DNA of 64,000 nucleotides from Massariosphaeria phaeospora (taxonomy: Eukaryota; Ascomycota; Dothideomycetes; Pleosporales). The stretch lies in contig JAADJZ010000007.1 in assembly GCA_011032825.1 (NCBI GenBank), forward strand, positions 1,426,001-1,490,000, in the 5' to 3' direction. Shown in pieces: positions 1-12,265 of this stretch. Positions within the stretch are counted from its first letter, which is position 1. Each line of letters opens with the position of its first letter. The notes beneath the pieces are model-generated. The model saw nothing but the letters and a program-made list of their open reading frames with translations, did not search any database and was not told the origin of the DNA. The position numbers and the translations under genes are program-made.

Positions 1-476
1 ACGGCTGGTTACATCCTAGAGAAGGCGGCTAACTGTGGTGACACTCTTCTCTAAAATCTCGTTTCTGGACCCTGGCTATTGGAGAGAAGACCGTGTCCCA
101 GGAACGCTACGCGGGATGCTTCGTAAGCTATCTCTCTTCCCTCTCAAGACTCATTAGCACAGGTCGTAAAGCTTGAGAGGCGGGTAAGAGAGGGCCGCCA
201 TCGTGCCTTCCCATACCGCCAGCGCCAAGACTACTTCCACACCTCACCGCTCACTCGTCACTCTCTTTCCTGACTTCTGCTGTCACCTTTTCCTGCCGCC
301 ACTAGGTAATTTTTGAAGCTATCACCTCACCAACTTTGGACTTAAATCGACCTGCAGAGCTTCCAGACATGAACCAGCGGCCCTACAATTTCCAGTCCTG
401 AAACCCACAGACGGCCGATAACTTAGCCCAGACACTACTACATACAGTAAGAGCACTCAACAGCGGGAAAAATAAT
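1..476. other. Left edge, no gene seen
   Basis: No reading frame with recognisable protein character lies here. The stretch just before the small gene at 477 is probably its promoter and leader. The antisense frame over 383-610 overlaps the better-supported gene on the plus strand and shows no domain. Confidence 0.4.
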
Positions 477-1122
477 ATGCCCGAATACTCTGGCCCGGCG
501 GCCAATATCCGCCATGTGGACTTGTCCATCCTCCTAGCTATTCCCGAGATGCAGCCACTGGTCACGAAGATCCTCAACCTAGTCAACGAAGCACTGGTTG
601 CAGACAACATCCAAATTCAGGCCGGAGACACTATGAAGCCCAGCTCTATTTTATCCACCGTAGGTGATTTTCTCCTCTATTGACGTCGCTAACTTCCAAT
701 GTTAGACAGAAGGAGATGAGGCCGTACCCACCATGACAGAGGAGGGATTCGTGGCCGATTCCAACGGTTTGAATGGCAAAGTTAAAATCAGGATGGAAGA
801 GCCAGCTCAACGTATCTCTCCCAAGGTTGTCATCGCGACCAGAGCCTCGACGGCATCGTCTCAGCCAACCTTGGCTAGCGGAGTGAAACGGAAGGCTGCC
901 CCAGACCAAGCGGCATCTACCGCCACGAACGGGCGCAGGAAGATGAAGCAAGATCCTATTGAATCTGTTGGATCCTCTCCCCCTACTCTCAATATCGACA
1001 GAGTTCCCAATAGGATCCTTCGCCGAGGTCTGCCATTCAAGGCTTCCTCTCCCACTCCAAGCCCCGCATCTCGTTTGGGCCCAGCAACAAGGAGTCAAGT
1101 ATCCACGTCTGTGAAAAGATGA
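477..1122 (+). CDS. Hypothetical protein, two exons, about 199 aa
   Basis: I do not recognise this protein. Exon 1 is 477-659 and exon 2 is 706-1122. The 46 nt intron starts with GTAGGT, carries a GCTAAC branch site at 687-692 and ends in TTAG. Splicing joins two open frames in phase 0, which is the main evidence that the gene is real. The first 60 residues are fairly ordered and aliphatic (DLSILLAIPEMQPLVTKIL). The rest is disordered and rich in Ser, Pro and Lys, with basic patches (VKRK, GRRKMK) that could be nuclear localisation signals. A role in the nucleus is only a guess. A further upstream exon cannot be excluded. Confidence 0.5.
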
Positions 1123-1224
1123 GTTATTCTCATACCTGGAGCCTACACACAGTATATTGCGGCTCTTTGGACACTCGGAGGACCCCCTAGGTAAGTTTAC
1201 CCTCTTACCACTACAAACCCTACG

Positions 1225-1350
1225 TAAGACGACTATACACAGTATGCTGGATACAAACAGCTTTGTAAAGACAGGAGTAAAATATCTTCCTATTGCTAAA
1301 AACTTCTAGGTTGTCAAGAGGATCGCCTAAAGTCTTCTATATCAGCAATA
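1225..1350 (+). repeat. Dispersed repeat, copy A
   Basis: This stretch aligns with 24003-24125 and 56878-56990. Shared blocks are TTTGTAAAGACAG, TTGCTAAAAACT, TAGG(n)4TCAAGAGGATCGC and AAGTCTTC followed by TATCAGCAA. All three copies lie on the plus strand in gene-poor DNA. No open frame runs through them. A decayed non-autonomous transposon or MITE is likely. Confidence 0.7.
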
Positions 1351-1579
1351 TATTCTGCCGGGGATGGGGGTGCTGATGCTTGTCAGGCAAGGAAATTCCC
1401 AAACATGTATGTAGCCCAGATAACTAGTATATCAGGCTATCTGAGATATGCTTCACTATGAGGTTTCCTAGCTTGAGGCCTCAAGCTCACCTGTATAGTC
1501 ATAGATTTGGAATGCTATCACCAACGCCGAACGAGCTTGGTCACTCAACTACTCCCGTTCTCATGCAAAGAGTTCTGCT
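1351..1579. other. Gene-free stretch downstream of repeat copy A
   Basis: AT-rich sequence between repeat copy A and the 3' end of URB2. It probably holds the URB2 3' untranslated region. I see no gene. Confidence 0.4.
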
Positions 1580-4500
1580 TCATACGACTTCCCTCGTCTG
1601 TCTGCGTCCATGAATCCTCTTCCACTCACTCCAGACACCCCTCCAAACATCCTTCGTACTCGAATCCAGCCCCGCGAACATCGCATCCAACGCCTCCTGA
1701 TCCATACCCGCAACGCCCACCACTTCCCAGACTCCAGGCATCAGCTTCTCCCTCACCCGTGGATCCAGTCGTCCATTCAGCAGATTCCGCGAGAAGGAAG
1801 CCAGTAGAGGGTAAATGTAGTGAGACACGTATTCCCTAGCTGCTTTTACGGGATCGTTGAGCTGCCCTTTTCGCGATGAATTATGAGCACGGAATTGGGC
1901 TTTCGACTTCTGTACCGAGGATTGGGTCGGGGAGCATAGAGTGCTGAGGAGCCGTCCGTATTGTGCTGCGTTCACGGGTGTGAGCCTTGTAGGTGTGGAG
2001 GTGGGACTCGACTTGAGCCACACAGGGAGAGCATTTCCGCGTCCAACATTTGGGATGAAGAGGCAATATAGTAGGTTCTGCAGAAGCGGAAGTAGTAGGT
2101 GGAAACGGCCACCTAGACGACCTCGATGTAAAAGCAGAATGAGCCTAGTGGTCTCGCAGAGGCGGTTGTACACAGCCGGCGCGTGCTCGGCTGGCAGAGC
2201 TGGACTACGCCGTGACGAGAATTTGACAAGAATCTCAAGCGCGCACTCGATACTATGTTGGGTAGTGAGCGAGGGTTTATGGCGGATGATCGTGTTGACG
2301 CTATCCAGAAGCGCATTGAAAGCCGGATATGTTGAGCATTGCTCTAGCAGTTGGCATATACCGGGCAGTAAAGTCAGCTGCTTTTGCTTCGTCTCTACCT
2401 CGTCTGCTTGTCTATCGTCCACCGTCGTCATGAGATTATGAAGCAAACGGTAGGCTATATTTACGTTCGCGTCGTCACCACCCTGTGTGAGGAACGGCAC
2501 GAGGTCCAGCTTTCCTGATATAGTAAGAGACGAAAAGGCATCTCCAACAGAATTGTAGACGGTAATCTTATCTCGGTCTGATATATCTTCACGCAGGATG
2601 CGGATTGATAGTTGAACGAACCATGTCGCATCTGGATAAATCTGGAATCTTGCCATTGTGGACTGAATTCGAATCAACAATGATGTGGGTATTGTGGACG
2701 TAAGGGATCCCGGCGTCTTTAATAGATCGTCGAGTTCTTTTGCGTTGATCCATGCCCGTAAGGAGGCTTGAGCGGTGCTGAAAACGGCGTCGTCATTGCG
2801 AACTACCCCCGAGGGAAGCTCACTTAAAGCATCTAGAATATACTCTTGCGGTGCGGCTCTGGTTCCATCGTTGAGGCAAGTGCTTAACAAAGCTACATAG
2901 CGATCCACCGACAGTAGTTCGTGGTCCTTCTGAGCAAGCACTGTAGCTCGGAGAATGGCGAGTCTAGCCGGGAAGCATTTGCGTGCTTTCTTAGAGACAA
3001 TCTCTAGCTTGACTCCGAATTTCGTGAGATAGCGCTCGTTCTGGTCCTGTTCCTTGTTTGGTAGAATGTGCATAAGCGTCGATTTAACCAGGTCCTGCAA
3101 AACCTGCAGTACTGGCGGTGACTCGAGTTTCCGGTCATGCAAAATCTGGGCGATCTCAAAGAAGGTATTGGCATTGGAGGATATCTTGGCAGTAGCGTTC
3201 GGAATCTCCATAAGATGAACCATGATGCTCAGCAGGGGTGCGGGGTCACTGGTGGTCGTCTCCAGTAGCTCAGTCAGAGTGTTCAGTGCGGTCTCCCTCT
3301 GCTCTCGAGATAGCGCCGACGGATGGACCTGATCAAGCGCGCTCAGTGCCATAACTCTAAGTCCTTCGTCGTCGTCATCTTCAGCAACACCGTGCAGTAG
3401 TGCTGCCACATAAGCATGCTGAAGAGATGCGCTCCCATTCAGGAAGACATGTTCAGAAAGGGCATCCACTATGTGCCCCCTGCATATATCCTCAAGTTTG
3501 GATGTCTCAGAGAGAAGTTCTCGGAAAGCTTTCAGACGGTCGTCTACTTCGAAGAACTCGAGAAGCTGTATAAACTCGCTACAGAAGACTTCGATCATCT
3601 GTAGAAGTTGTGTTGCCTCGAGACTGCTTGGTGATAGCGCGTTTAGCGTCTTGCGTACGCTTTTGCGAACGAGATCCCCTGTGCCGGGCACTAGTGCTAA
3701 AAGATCGCATGCCGTTAGTAGAAATAGCATAGCGGATGCGCGAGTGTGTGAGTCGACTAGCGGGGTTTCTTTAGTTTTGCGAGCGCCAGCGACATCGTCT
3801 TGAGCTCGCTCAATAAGGGGATGTAAAACCTCGCGTTGGACGTCCGAAGAGCCATGAATTGTGACAGGCCAAAGAATCAACAGGAGCCGGCTCAGGGTGA
3901 TCCAATATGATTCAAGATTTGTTTTGGAGCGATGTCTGTCGTCTTGAACGCGCGAGGCGTATGATCTTATCAAGGAGTGGAGTATCGCCTGGAGGGATTC
4001 GATGGTTTCGTCAGAATCTATAGATTCTAGCAATGCCTGAATCAAGACACTGCTACTATACATCTTGGCATAAGTTTCCGCTCCGAGTGAATCATCATTG
4101 GTAGGCTGTTTTGACTTCCTGGATTCATTAGAACTTGTGAGTCGGTTTGCGTGCTGTTGGAAGAGCTCAGATAACTGCGATTGGGTAAGAGACTGCTCAA
4201 CCAATCCTGCCAATGCTAATGTCAAGCTTCGATCTTCCCAAATAGACGGTCTCAGTTCCTTCAAGGCTTCTCGCGCACGCGGCACGTGTAAACACAGCTG
4301 GTTGTCCCATTGACGAAGGAAACCAGCCAGATTCCGGCTACGTGCAAATGCTGACATGACCGGAATTATGATCGAGTCGAGTATGGCTTTCTGCTCTGTC
4401 TTGTCTTGTGCAGAGATGGCATTTGCTAAACCGTCCTCTTGATCGGAATCGTCAATATCCATCCTTTCACCTTCTGCGGAGCTCAAGTATTCAGAATTCC

Positions 4501-6150
4501 AAGCCGATATCTGAGAAAACAAGTACTCTGCTAAATCAGACGGTCGCTCTTTCGGAGGAGAGGAGGTTGAGCTGAGGCCGGAGTTGAACATCGCAGGATC
4601 AATCTCGATCAATGCTGAAATGAACGACCATCGAACCGTCCTCTTCTGCCCAAGTGGGAACTTGACTCCAGAATGAAACCAGAATAAATCTCTGAGGACT
4701 TCCGTATCGATAGAGATGTTGTGTAATGCAAGAACACTAATGGATTTCTTTAGAGCAGTGATGGATAGCTCTAGGGTCGCGTGATCCGGCGCGTCAAATG
4801 AGCATCCAACGCACTCGGCTAGCGCCACAAAGACAGCTTGATTCCATGGAGCCTTGGATATTCTGGCCTTTTGTGTTCTTGATGGGGACAACCTAACAGC
4901 TATATCAAGTAATTTTGGTACTGCGTTGAATAGGGGCATAAAAAATGCAGGTATAGGCTGGGAAGTGTCGTAAATCTGTGCAGCCTGCAACAACTTTGCG
5001 CGGAGTGGTTCTAAATTGCTAGCCAGAACGGTGGCCTTGTTCGCTTTCGTGTCAGACTCACGTCCAGACCCTACAGCGAAGAAGGCTGCATGCGATGGAG
5101 CGAACAAGTGCCGTGCGAGTAGTCTCTCCAAGCAATAGATGGCGCCGTTTGTTGATCCAGTGCTGGGATCCCAATCTTCTTCCTCAACGCGGATTTGGAA
5201 AAGGTTGTCATAAAGGGCTAGGGTAGGGACGAGGCACTCGGTGGAGAATTGTTCCGCGGATGCTCCAGAATCGCTGTTGCTGTCGGCTGTCCGCAACTCC
5301 CAGAGTTCTACTGCCAACGAAAGATCTAGTGACTGATGGGATCCGGATAGACTCCCTGCACTCAGCAGTCTCTGGACAGCAACAAGCCAGAATTTCAGAA
5401 TGCGGGCAGCTTGGGCAGTCTCTGTCCTCACAACCATCCTCATGGGCTCCGTGTGGACCATTTCCTCGCTGGTGCTAGGATCTTCAGTTGTCCTTAATAT
5501 TGACTTGACGACTGTTTTGACTGCGATGAACAGTCGTCCGAGTGCGTCTGGCCCGGCTGTTGCTCTTTTGGAGGCCGCACTATGTCCTGACGAACCTCGT
5601 TTTCGCTTCTTCGAAGGTCGCGGGTCCTCATGCACCGTCTCGCTTGACTCGGACATATGTGTTGAGTGCGCTTCGTGGGTATCTGTCTCGGGTCGCAGTG
5701 CGGCGTCCCCGTCGAAGTTCTCCTCCAACGTTTTCTCAAGGATAGTAGGAAAGTCGGCGTCGTTTAGTTGGGTAGCCGCGCTGATTGTGGGTACAACCTG
5801 TATCATCGAGTCCAGGAACTTCCAAGCCGTCGAGCTCCCCCGAGCCTGGGTGCCTACATGCGCTTCATCTTTTAATTTGTCCAGTATCCATCGCAGTGAC
5901 CACTCTGCTCGCGGTCGCATAACGCGCTGGAGGGTGACCAAGCGTATCTTTTCATCCTGTATAGTATCCCAGTCTTGCGGCAATCCAATAATCTGGGTAG
6001 CTCGTCGAATTTGCTCGTCGAGGTCCGTCAAGTCCTGATTGATGGCCAGCAGTGAGGGAAGAGTTGCGGTCGAGGATGCCTAGAGGGAATAATTCAGTAT
6101 CCCCATGAAACTAGGCTCTTTTCCTGACTGACCTTGATTGTTGGCGCCAT
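1580..6150 (-). CDS. URB2: Urb2/Npa2 family nucleolar pre-ribosome assembly protein
   Basis: Urb2/Npa2 is a nucleolar factor that joins early 90S/pre-60S particles and is needed for 27S pre-rRNA maturation and large-subunit production. Exon 1 is 6150-6133 (ATG plus five codons, MAPTIK). A 53 nt intron (6132-6080) follows, and exon 2 runs 6079-1580. The open frame without the intron begins at a TTG codon, and the short first exon supplies a proper ATG in phase 0. The protein is about 1505 aa, mostly helical repeats, with a Lys/Arg and Ser patch near residue 165 (KKRKRG). The N-terminal block (RAEWSLRWILDKLKD) and C-terminal block (LASFSRNLLNGRLDPRVREK, then VWRGVWSEWKRI) match the family's conserved ends. 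The length fits fungal members. It is divergent from MIC10 with 262 bp between the starts. Confidence 0.92.
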
Positions 6151-6412
6151 CGCGTGCTTACACGTATCCGCTTGTCTCTGGCGAAAGCTGAGAGTCGAGG
6201 GCGGGGATCTGAGAAGCCTACCCGCAAGTCTCAAAAAATCTCGAGCTTGGTCCACCTTTGCCAAGACTCACTCTAAACTTCCGCCGGGCGGTTCTAGGGT
6301 CACGCATCCGACCGAAGGCCATCAACCCGACGCTGCGCCCGCACCTCCCACGCCTCCCACTCTCTCCTCTTGCAAACTCAGTCCCTTCTATTGGCCCGAA
6401 CCAACACTCGCA
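6151..6412. promoter_or_regulatory. Shared promoter region of URB2 and MIC10
   Basis: Only 262 bp separate the divergent start codons, so both core promoters must lie here. An inverted CCAAT box (ATTGG, 6390-6394) sits about 20 bp upstream of the MIC10 ATG. CT-rich tracts are present on the MIC10 side. No TATA box is obvious. The assignment rests on geometry. Confidence 0.5.
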
Positions 6413-6952
6413 ATGGCCGACCGAGTTCCCCCACCGACCGCGCCTATCCCGCGGACAACCCGTCCATTGAGCGAGTCCCTCCTCAACGAGAAGGTACAGC
6501 TCCTAGTTCGATCACCGCCCCAACCGCTGCGCAAAGCTCTCCTCTAGAGACAATCCAGCATATCAGACCTCGGCTGAGCTCTCAACACTTCAATTGGCCC
6601 TCCCGGACGCCCTGCACGACTCCGCGTCTGCTCTGGCGGACAGCACCCGCCTCTCCTATACGAACGCGCATGCTAACGTCTACCTCTCTAGTGGGATCGA
6701 TGTCTCTCCTCCATGCTCATACGCTCTGGCCTCGGTCTCTCCTTCGGCGTCGTCTTCTCGGTCCTCCTGTTCAAACGACGCGCATGGCCCGCGATGGTTG
6801 GTCTTGGATTCGGTGCTGGACGAGCTTGGGAAGAATGTGATAACGTCAGTTGAACCCAGGACTGGGTATGATTCGCTAGCTAACAGATGAGTTAGTCTTT
6901 CAAGCGAGCAGCAGGGCCGACAAAAGACGGACTCCGAGTGATAAGGCCGTAG
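6413..6952 (+). CDS. MIC10: MICOS complex subunit Mic10
   Basis: Mic10 is a small inner-membrane protein that oligomerises to bend the membrane at crista junctions in the MICOS complex. Exons are 6413-6493, 6692-6844 and 6896-6952, giving 96 aa. Exon 1 encodes the polar N terminus ending in SLLNEK. Exon 2 opens with WDRCLSSMLIRSGLGLSFGV and carries two hydrophobic hairpin helices with glycine-rich GxGxGxG-type segments (GLGLSFG; GLGFGAGRAWEECD). The basic loop FKRRAWP between them is typical. Exon 3 gives SFKRAAGP and a basic tail. All splices are phase 0 with CTAAC branch sites. The first intron, 198 nt, is about three times the local norm. The exact match to the family outline makes this call very secure. 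Confidence 0.95.
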
Positions 6953-7903
6953 GGCAGCAGACGAGAAGTAACTTTAGGATTGGACAAGGTCGTTCGACGG
7001 AAGTCCGAGTCAGTCTTCCGACATCACGCTGTACAGTAGGAAATGGTAATAGACGCTTTGGGGAATCGATCACTGTATATTTGGTCTGCTACAACAGCTG
7101 TACACGTAACACAGTCAACTACTCGTCTAGCTTTCAACCCACACTTCTCCGCACGCCAGTGGTCCATCGGAGTTCAGTACGTTGTAGGAGGAGAACATTG
7201 GATTTACGAAGTGTTGGTATTTGTTATGCCAAGCAACGAATCTAGTAGCGGAAGGTCAAAATACCTCATACTTGCTATTCAGCACGAGGCTACAAACAAC
7301 TAACCGAAGCATTTGAAGGCTAGTGGAAGAAGAATACCCAGACCGCAGAGTGTCAAAACGACCGCGATTTTCTGCTATATGCTGTGCTACTTGGTCGCCC
7401 AGGTTACCCAAGAAACCATGAATTTTACGCGTTTCATAACCACCATCGACGCGGTCGGACTCATGACACACAAACATTTGCCTCCAGCTGTTCCTACTTC
7501 CTTTGCACGCGTCCGTCGATGCAGCGATCCATCCTCTGCCCCCAACATGTCCGCACAAGACCTCCTGACCGCCGCCATCAACACCGCCACCCCCGAGCGC
7601 CCTCCGCGCCCATTGCGAGCGCACCGTGCCCGAAGACAATGACAAGCAGGAAGCTTCCTCTGGCGGTGGAAAGCGCGTGACAGGAGGAGGGATGCAGCAG
7701 CACTCAGTGCCTATGTTTGCCATGTGTGTAAATAGTGACGAGCAGTTTGATACCAGGGAGAATGGGCTCTCTCTGTGCTCCAAGCCTGACCTAACCACTA
7801 ACGCGCATTAGCTAATACATTGGCCCTAGCGCCACCACCTCGCTTAAATGCAGCGCAACCAGCCCGGCTCTCTCAAAAAAGTGTTCCCTTCCTCTGCTGC
7901 ACC
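6953..7903. other. Intergenic stretch, possible small gene unresolved
   Basis: No recognised gene. A plus-strand ATG at 7547 opens a protein-like start (MSAQDLLTAAIN) but the frame stops after 31 codons. A different frame (around 7626-7811) carries a second protein-like stretch (ERTVPEDNDKQEASSGGGKR). I found no intron that joins them cleanly. They may be a small gene with an unseen splice, or chance. Confidence 0.3.
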
Positions 7904-8151
7904 TGCACCTGCAACTTCCCCAAACCCACCACAGCGCCAACTCTTCCTCCGTCAGCAAGCTGGCGAATTTACCCACGCTATCTGCTGCTACCTAGTCACC
8001 TACACGTACTCCGTTCTCCTGTCCTGCCGCCGTGCAGCAGGACGTGGTGGGTGTATGTGACTGGGTAGCAGCAGATAGCGTGGGTAAACTCGCCAGCCTG
8101 GTTGCGGAGGCAGAGTGGTGCTGTGGTGTTTTGGGGGAAGTTGTAGGTGCA
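7904..8151. repeat. Long near-perfect inverted repeat (foldback), arms about 115-124 bp
   Basis: The left arm runs about 7904-8027 and the right arm about 8037-8151, with a spacer of roughly nine bases. The arm core CGCTATCTGCTGCTACC (7977-7993) is matched by GGTAGCAGCAGATAGCG on the other side. Pairing continues outward to TGCACCTGCAACTTCC / GGAAGTTGTAGGTGCA with scattered mismatches and small indels. Transcribed from either strand it would fold into a hairpin over 100 bp long. No coding frame explains it. Confidence 0.9.
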
Positions 8152-8882
8152 ATGAGTGGTGAGCGCGCGCACTCTTTTCTATACAAGTAGGATCCAGGGA
8201 CAGCGATTCTGACATCTGTATTTCCTTGACAGTATAGGACTTTCTAGCAACAGGTAGAGAATGTACCTATATCTTTGCGAAGCCCTATTGTATCTACTAT
8301 GCTAGGCAATGTCTAATCAAGGAGCGCATCTGGCAAGGTATCAACCTAGCACGTAAACAAAGCTCGGTCCAATTTCTGTAATTCCAATAATATCATCTTG
8401 TACATGGCGATACCCAAATCTCAACTTACTTATCTCATTCCTCATCCACCTATGTACAGACCAAAGATGCCCCGACCTCTCTTCCCTACAGAGATAAAGT
8501 AACCGAATGTGTTAACCACAGGGTAGAACCAAAAGACCCAAGAACAATGCAGCGTCGCTAGCGAAAAAGGCGCAGGGGGGGGAACGACGGAGAAAAAAGC
8601 GTACGCACGGCGTCACGCTGTTGGCCGGCTCAGCAGAAGAATGAAAGACCGCCAACGAAAAATGCATGCGCGGCCATGAGGTGCCAACAGAAATAAGGGG
8701 GAATATGCGACTCCAACGCCAACATCATGCCCTACGAGCAGAAACCGAAACTTTCCCATCATGTACGCCGTGTCCCAGTTCCCCAATATCCGTGTCTGTC
8801 TGGGTATTTCCACATTCGTTGTACATAAGCCGTGATTCGCACCGCCCCTTGTGACTAGTTCAAACTGGACGTTCGAGTCGTG
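8152..8882. other. Intergenic stretch downstream of the foldback
   Basis: No gene seen. 8229-8312 holds a diverged end of the repeat family also found at 13022-13566 (shared CCCTATTGTATCTA(C/G)TAT core). A run of nine G (8576-8584) lies in the probable 3' region of the BUD14-like gene. Confidence 0.4.
8229..8312 (+). repeat. Diverged end of the 190 bp repeat family
   Basis: The block CAGTATAGGACTTTCTAGCA, then CCCTATTGTATCTACTAT and GGCAATGTCT, parallels the 3' third of the units at 13022-13566. The terminal core is also the reverse complement of the start of the repeat copy at 24003. Confidence 0.6.
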
Positions 8883-11800
8883 CTATCGTAGCGGCTTAGG
8901 GAAGACACCATTCTTACTACGCTTCATTCTCTTGTCAAGCAAATTGTTCAGCAGCGCGTCCAGCTCTCCGCTAAGACCTGTCACCCTTTTGCTTTCCTCG
9001 ACGAATAATTGGGCCATGATGGGATGATCGGGCCCGACCGGAACGACCCCGGTGGTATCGTTTATAACCATCAACATATCCCTAATATCACTTCCGTCAT
9101 CCAGATACGTCCGCAGAGCAGAATCTGACCACGCCGGCAGCGAGGTACTTTCGGAGGATACGGGCGGTGACGGGTCCACTTCTTTAGCAGTATTAAAGGC
9201 AGGGACAGGGGCAGGTCGTGATGGCGGTGGTATCGGGTTGGTTGTGAGTAACGTGGGCGATGGCGACGCATCGGGACGTGAAGCAGCAAGACTAGGCTTG
9301 TGAGGTTCGCTCGTCGAAGGGCTGTCGTCGGGCGTGGGTGTCGAGATTGGTGAAGTTGTTTCTTGGCTTGAAGAGTCACCTGTTAATCCTGGGGGTTGCT
9401 GTGGATCTGGCTCTTGGTCTTGCTTATGGACTTTGTCCTTCCCAGGCGCTTCTGCATCCGCAACCGATACATGTACCGGAGATTCAGATAGACGTCCGAC
9501 TGGCTCAGCCTGCACTGATCGAGCAGTTGGTGCGTGAGAACCAGGATCGGCAAAGGGGTCCACCTCATCTTCTTCGGAATCAAAATCGTCCAGCTGTACC
9601 CGTCGCTTAGCTTTCTTGACCTTTTCAGGTCGTGGATCGTCAGTATTGCCCTGGCTCTTGAGCATGTTCATGGGGTTCAGTTTTGCGGCAGCCGAAGTGG
9701 ATCGAGAACCACTCTCCGGTGACAGGGCGCGTTCTTCTATTGTAATTACGGTTTGGTCATCTCTTTCTGGAGACACCATACGCATCGTCGCGTTTGCCTG
9801 TGGTGCAGATTTGTTGCTAGGTGCTTCATCTTGGGGTTTCGTCTGCGTCACCGTCCGCTCTGGGCTATCGCTCTTCGGTGTAACATTGATCTTTGCCGAA
9901 GATTCTTCCCTTCCACGTTGTGGTTTCTGCAACTTGCCCTTGCTCGTGTTCCGTTGAGGGGACTGTTCAGTCGATGTACGCTCTGGCGAGAACTCGTCGG
10001 AAAGCTTCGACTGCGGTGAACTACGGCCGAATTCTTCTGACTGCTTCTCCACATCACTGTCGACTGAGTCCAGACCACTACCCTTGGTTTTCTTGTCTTT
10101 ACGCTTGAACAGCCCACTGAGCATACCCGGCTTCTTTTCCTTCTTTTTCTTCTCGTCCTTCACCTTGTCCGCAAACCCATTTTTCTCCAGGCTCTCCAAG
10201 CTCGGGCCTCTTTCCCTTGAGCCGGTTGTAGACGTACTTGAATCGTCTCGAAGTAGATTTGGGGTGAGAGTTATTTTTCGAGTCTCCGTGTTCTCATCCT
10301 TGAAGAAAGAATCCGTGTTGCGCATGGTTCCGTTCCGGGAGACCTTAGGGTCCAAGGGACGGTCAAACATCTCGTCACTCGCTCTCTCCGCATCGACAGC
10401 GGTCCTAATAGAATCTTCTGTAGAGCCCCGCCCATCGGCCTCAGCAGTGCCTTCAGGATCTCTCTTCACGCCATTGACATTCAGGGGTTGCACCTGCAAG
10501 TCGCCATCGCGCTCAGGCTCCGCTTTCTCAGTAGCAGCTTGAGCCTGCACTTGGGTCGGGTCGGCACCACCGAAGAGGTCGCCGTCCCCATCTTCATCCG
10601 AGGAGTATTCGTACTCGGAAGCCTCAACGTAGGTGGGTGGTGCAAATTGCACAGTCTTCGCATTCCGTCGCCTCATAGCTTTCTTCAGAGGATTCTTGGT
10701 CTTCTCAGCTGTGTCGCCGAGCATTGTGGCAGAGAGGTCTATGTTTCGATGCTTATTTAATCGTGCCAAGCGCTCCGTAGGGGTCTCAATGTGTTCAGCA
10801 GGAAGGTAACCTAGGCGGCATTAGTGATGTTATTAGTGACTATGATCTCCACATACCAATACTGCTATCTTTAACTACTCTAACCAGCCACCAGTAACTG
10901 TTACTATCATCAAGGAGTACCATAGTATCTCCCTTAGTAGCGTTTGCTTGACCTTCGACTGTCGCAACGAAGGTATGAAGGGCGTACACAAATTCGAAAT
11001 CGATGTCTTCTGTTTCTCGTAAGCATTCGCCTCCCCAACCGGAGTCGATAAATCGGGAATCCTCAGAAAATGAAAAGCCTTCGGAATCATCATCATATTT
11101 GTCCAGGTCCTCATCCCAGGAATCGGCATCGCTGTCCGTGGTCCACGAGTCGTCATCTTCGTCAGGTCCAGACTGAGACACAGGCCTAGACTTGTGACTT
11201 GCGTGGCTCCCGTTTTCGCGGTTCAACTCAGGTGTATGTGCGTCTTTCGTGATCTCAGAATCCGAGAACATGACGTCCATCTCCTCCCGCAGAGGGCTAG
11301 GGACCGGCTGAAGCATCGTTCGAAAGTCTTCTTCATCTAGTTCAGATGATAAAGACATCTCTGAGTCGAGACGCATAGACTGTAAACGTCGCTCCACGAG
11401 AGTCATGTGTTCGGCAATGGGGTTGATTTTCGAGTCGCCATCGGGCTCCAAGTCGGCGGGCGATCGCTGGGTGGACCTTGACCAGGTATACTCACCACGA
11501 TGATGTTCCGCTGACTGATTAAGGTGACTATTTTGAGAAGGTGGTAGCGAAAATGGAAGAGGGGATGACAGGTAAGGAGATTTAGAGATAGATCCCACGC
11601 TGTCCGCTGGGACTCCATGCGGTCTTCGAGCTGGAGCAGCGGAGATGGGGAAATGAATAGGCGTAGTGGTAAAGGGGGAAGAAGAGTCGACGCACGTCGA
11701 GGGCGACGCGATCGGAGACTGGAAAGGCGAAGATGCCGGAGTCAAGGAACTGCTCCGCTCTAGCCAGGACTCGTGATAAGAAGGCAAGGACCCACCATCG

Positions 11801-12265
11801 TCAATCGAGGGGGAGCTCGATATCTTGTCCATCATGTCATCGTCCGTGTCCTCCTCGTCCGCATCCTGCATTTCGCCATCGTCGCCGTCCCCCGTCATGC
11901 CGCCGTTCAGCCGCACAGCCGTTTCATCCTGCTGCAGGCCGTTTACCACGGTCCTCTCGTCATCGGAGCCCGGGTCCTCGCGCAGCGTGTTTGAGTCGCT
12001 CCAGGTGCTATTCTGCAAGTTCACCTCCTCCTCGATCCGCTCCTCGGTGACATGTCGTAGCGAGGCTTCCTGGTGCGGAGCGGGCGGGCCAATGCCGAGC
12101 GGAGCGGGGTGTTGCGGCTGGCGGGTGTGGTCCTGGGCGGTGGGCGAGGACTTGTCCTGCAGGTCGAGGGTGTCTGTCACACACAAGCATTAGCAGCGGG
12201 CCCCCCCCAATGCGCCCTAGACGTGCCGCAGACGTACCTGCCCTAATGATATGAGGTCGCGTCAT
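8883..12265 (-). CDS. BUD14: Bud14-like SH3 domain protein
   Basis: In yeast Bud14 is a cortical scaffold that recruits the Glc7 phosphatase and restrains formins during polarised growth. Exons are 12265-12238, 12173-10857 and 10810-8883, giving about 1090 aa. The first exon (MTRPHIIRA) splices in phase 1 to DTLDLQDK. The second ends inside the SH3 domain, and splicing restores SSIGYLPAEHIETPTERLAR. The SH3 spans about residues 406-462, with the ALHTF start, the SYWWLVR tryptophan pair and the GYLPAEHIE strand. The extension PTERLARLNKHRN just after it is typical of Bud14. The flanks are disordered: acidic and Ser-rich before the SH3, Lys-rich and Pro-rich after it. Introns are 64 and 46 nt with CTAAT branch sites. 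I am sure of the SH3 and fairly sure of Bud14. Confidence 0.85.

Noticed and set aside
1225..1350. Solo LTR of a retrotransposon
   Set aside because: No TG...CA ends with a target duplication, too short, and no polypurine tract or primer site can be recognised nearby.
5400..6038. Plus frame of 212 codons opposite URB2
   Set aside because: Shadow of the URB2 coding strand, no independent features.
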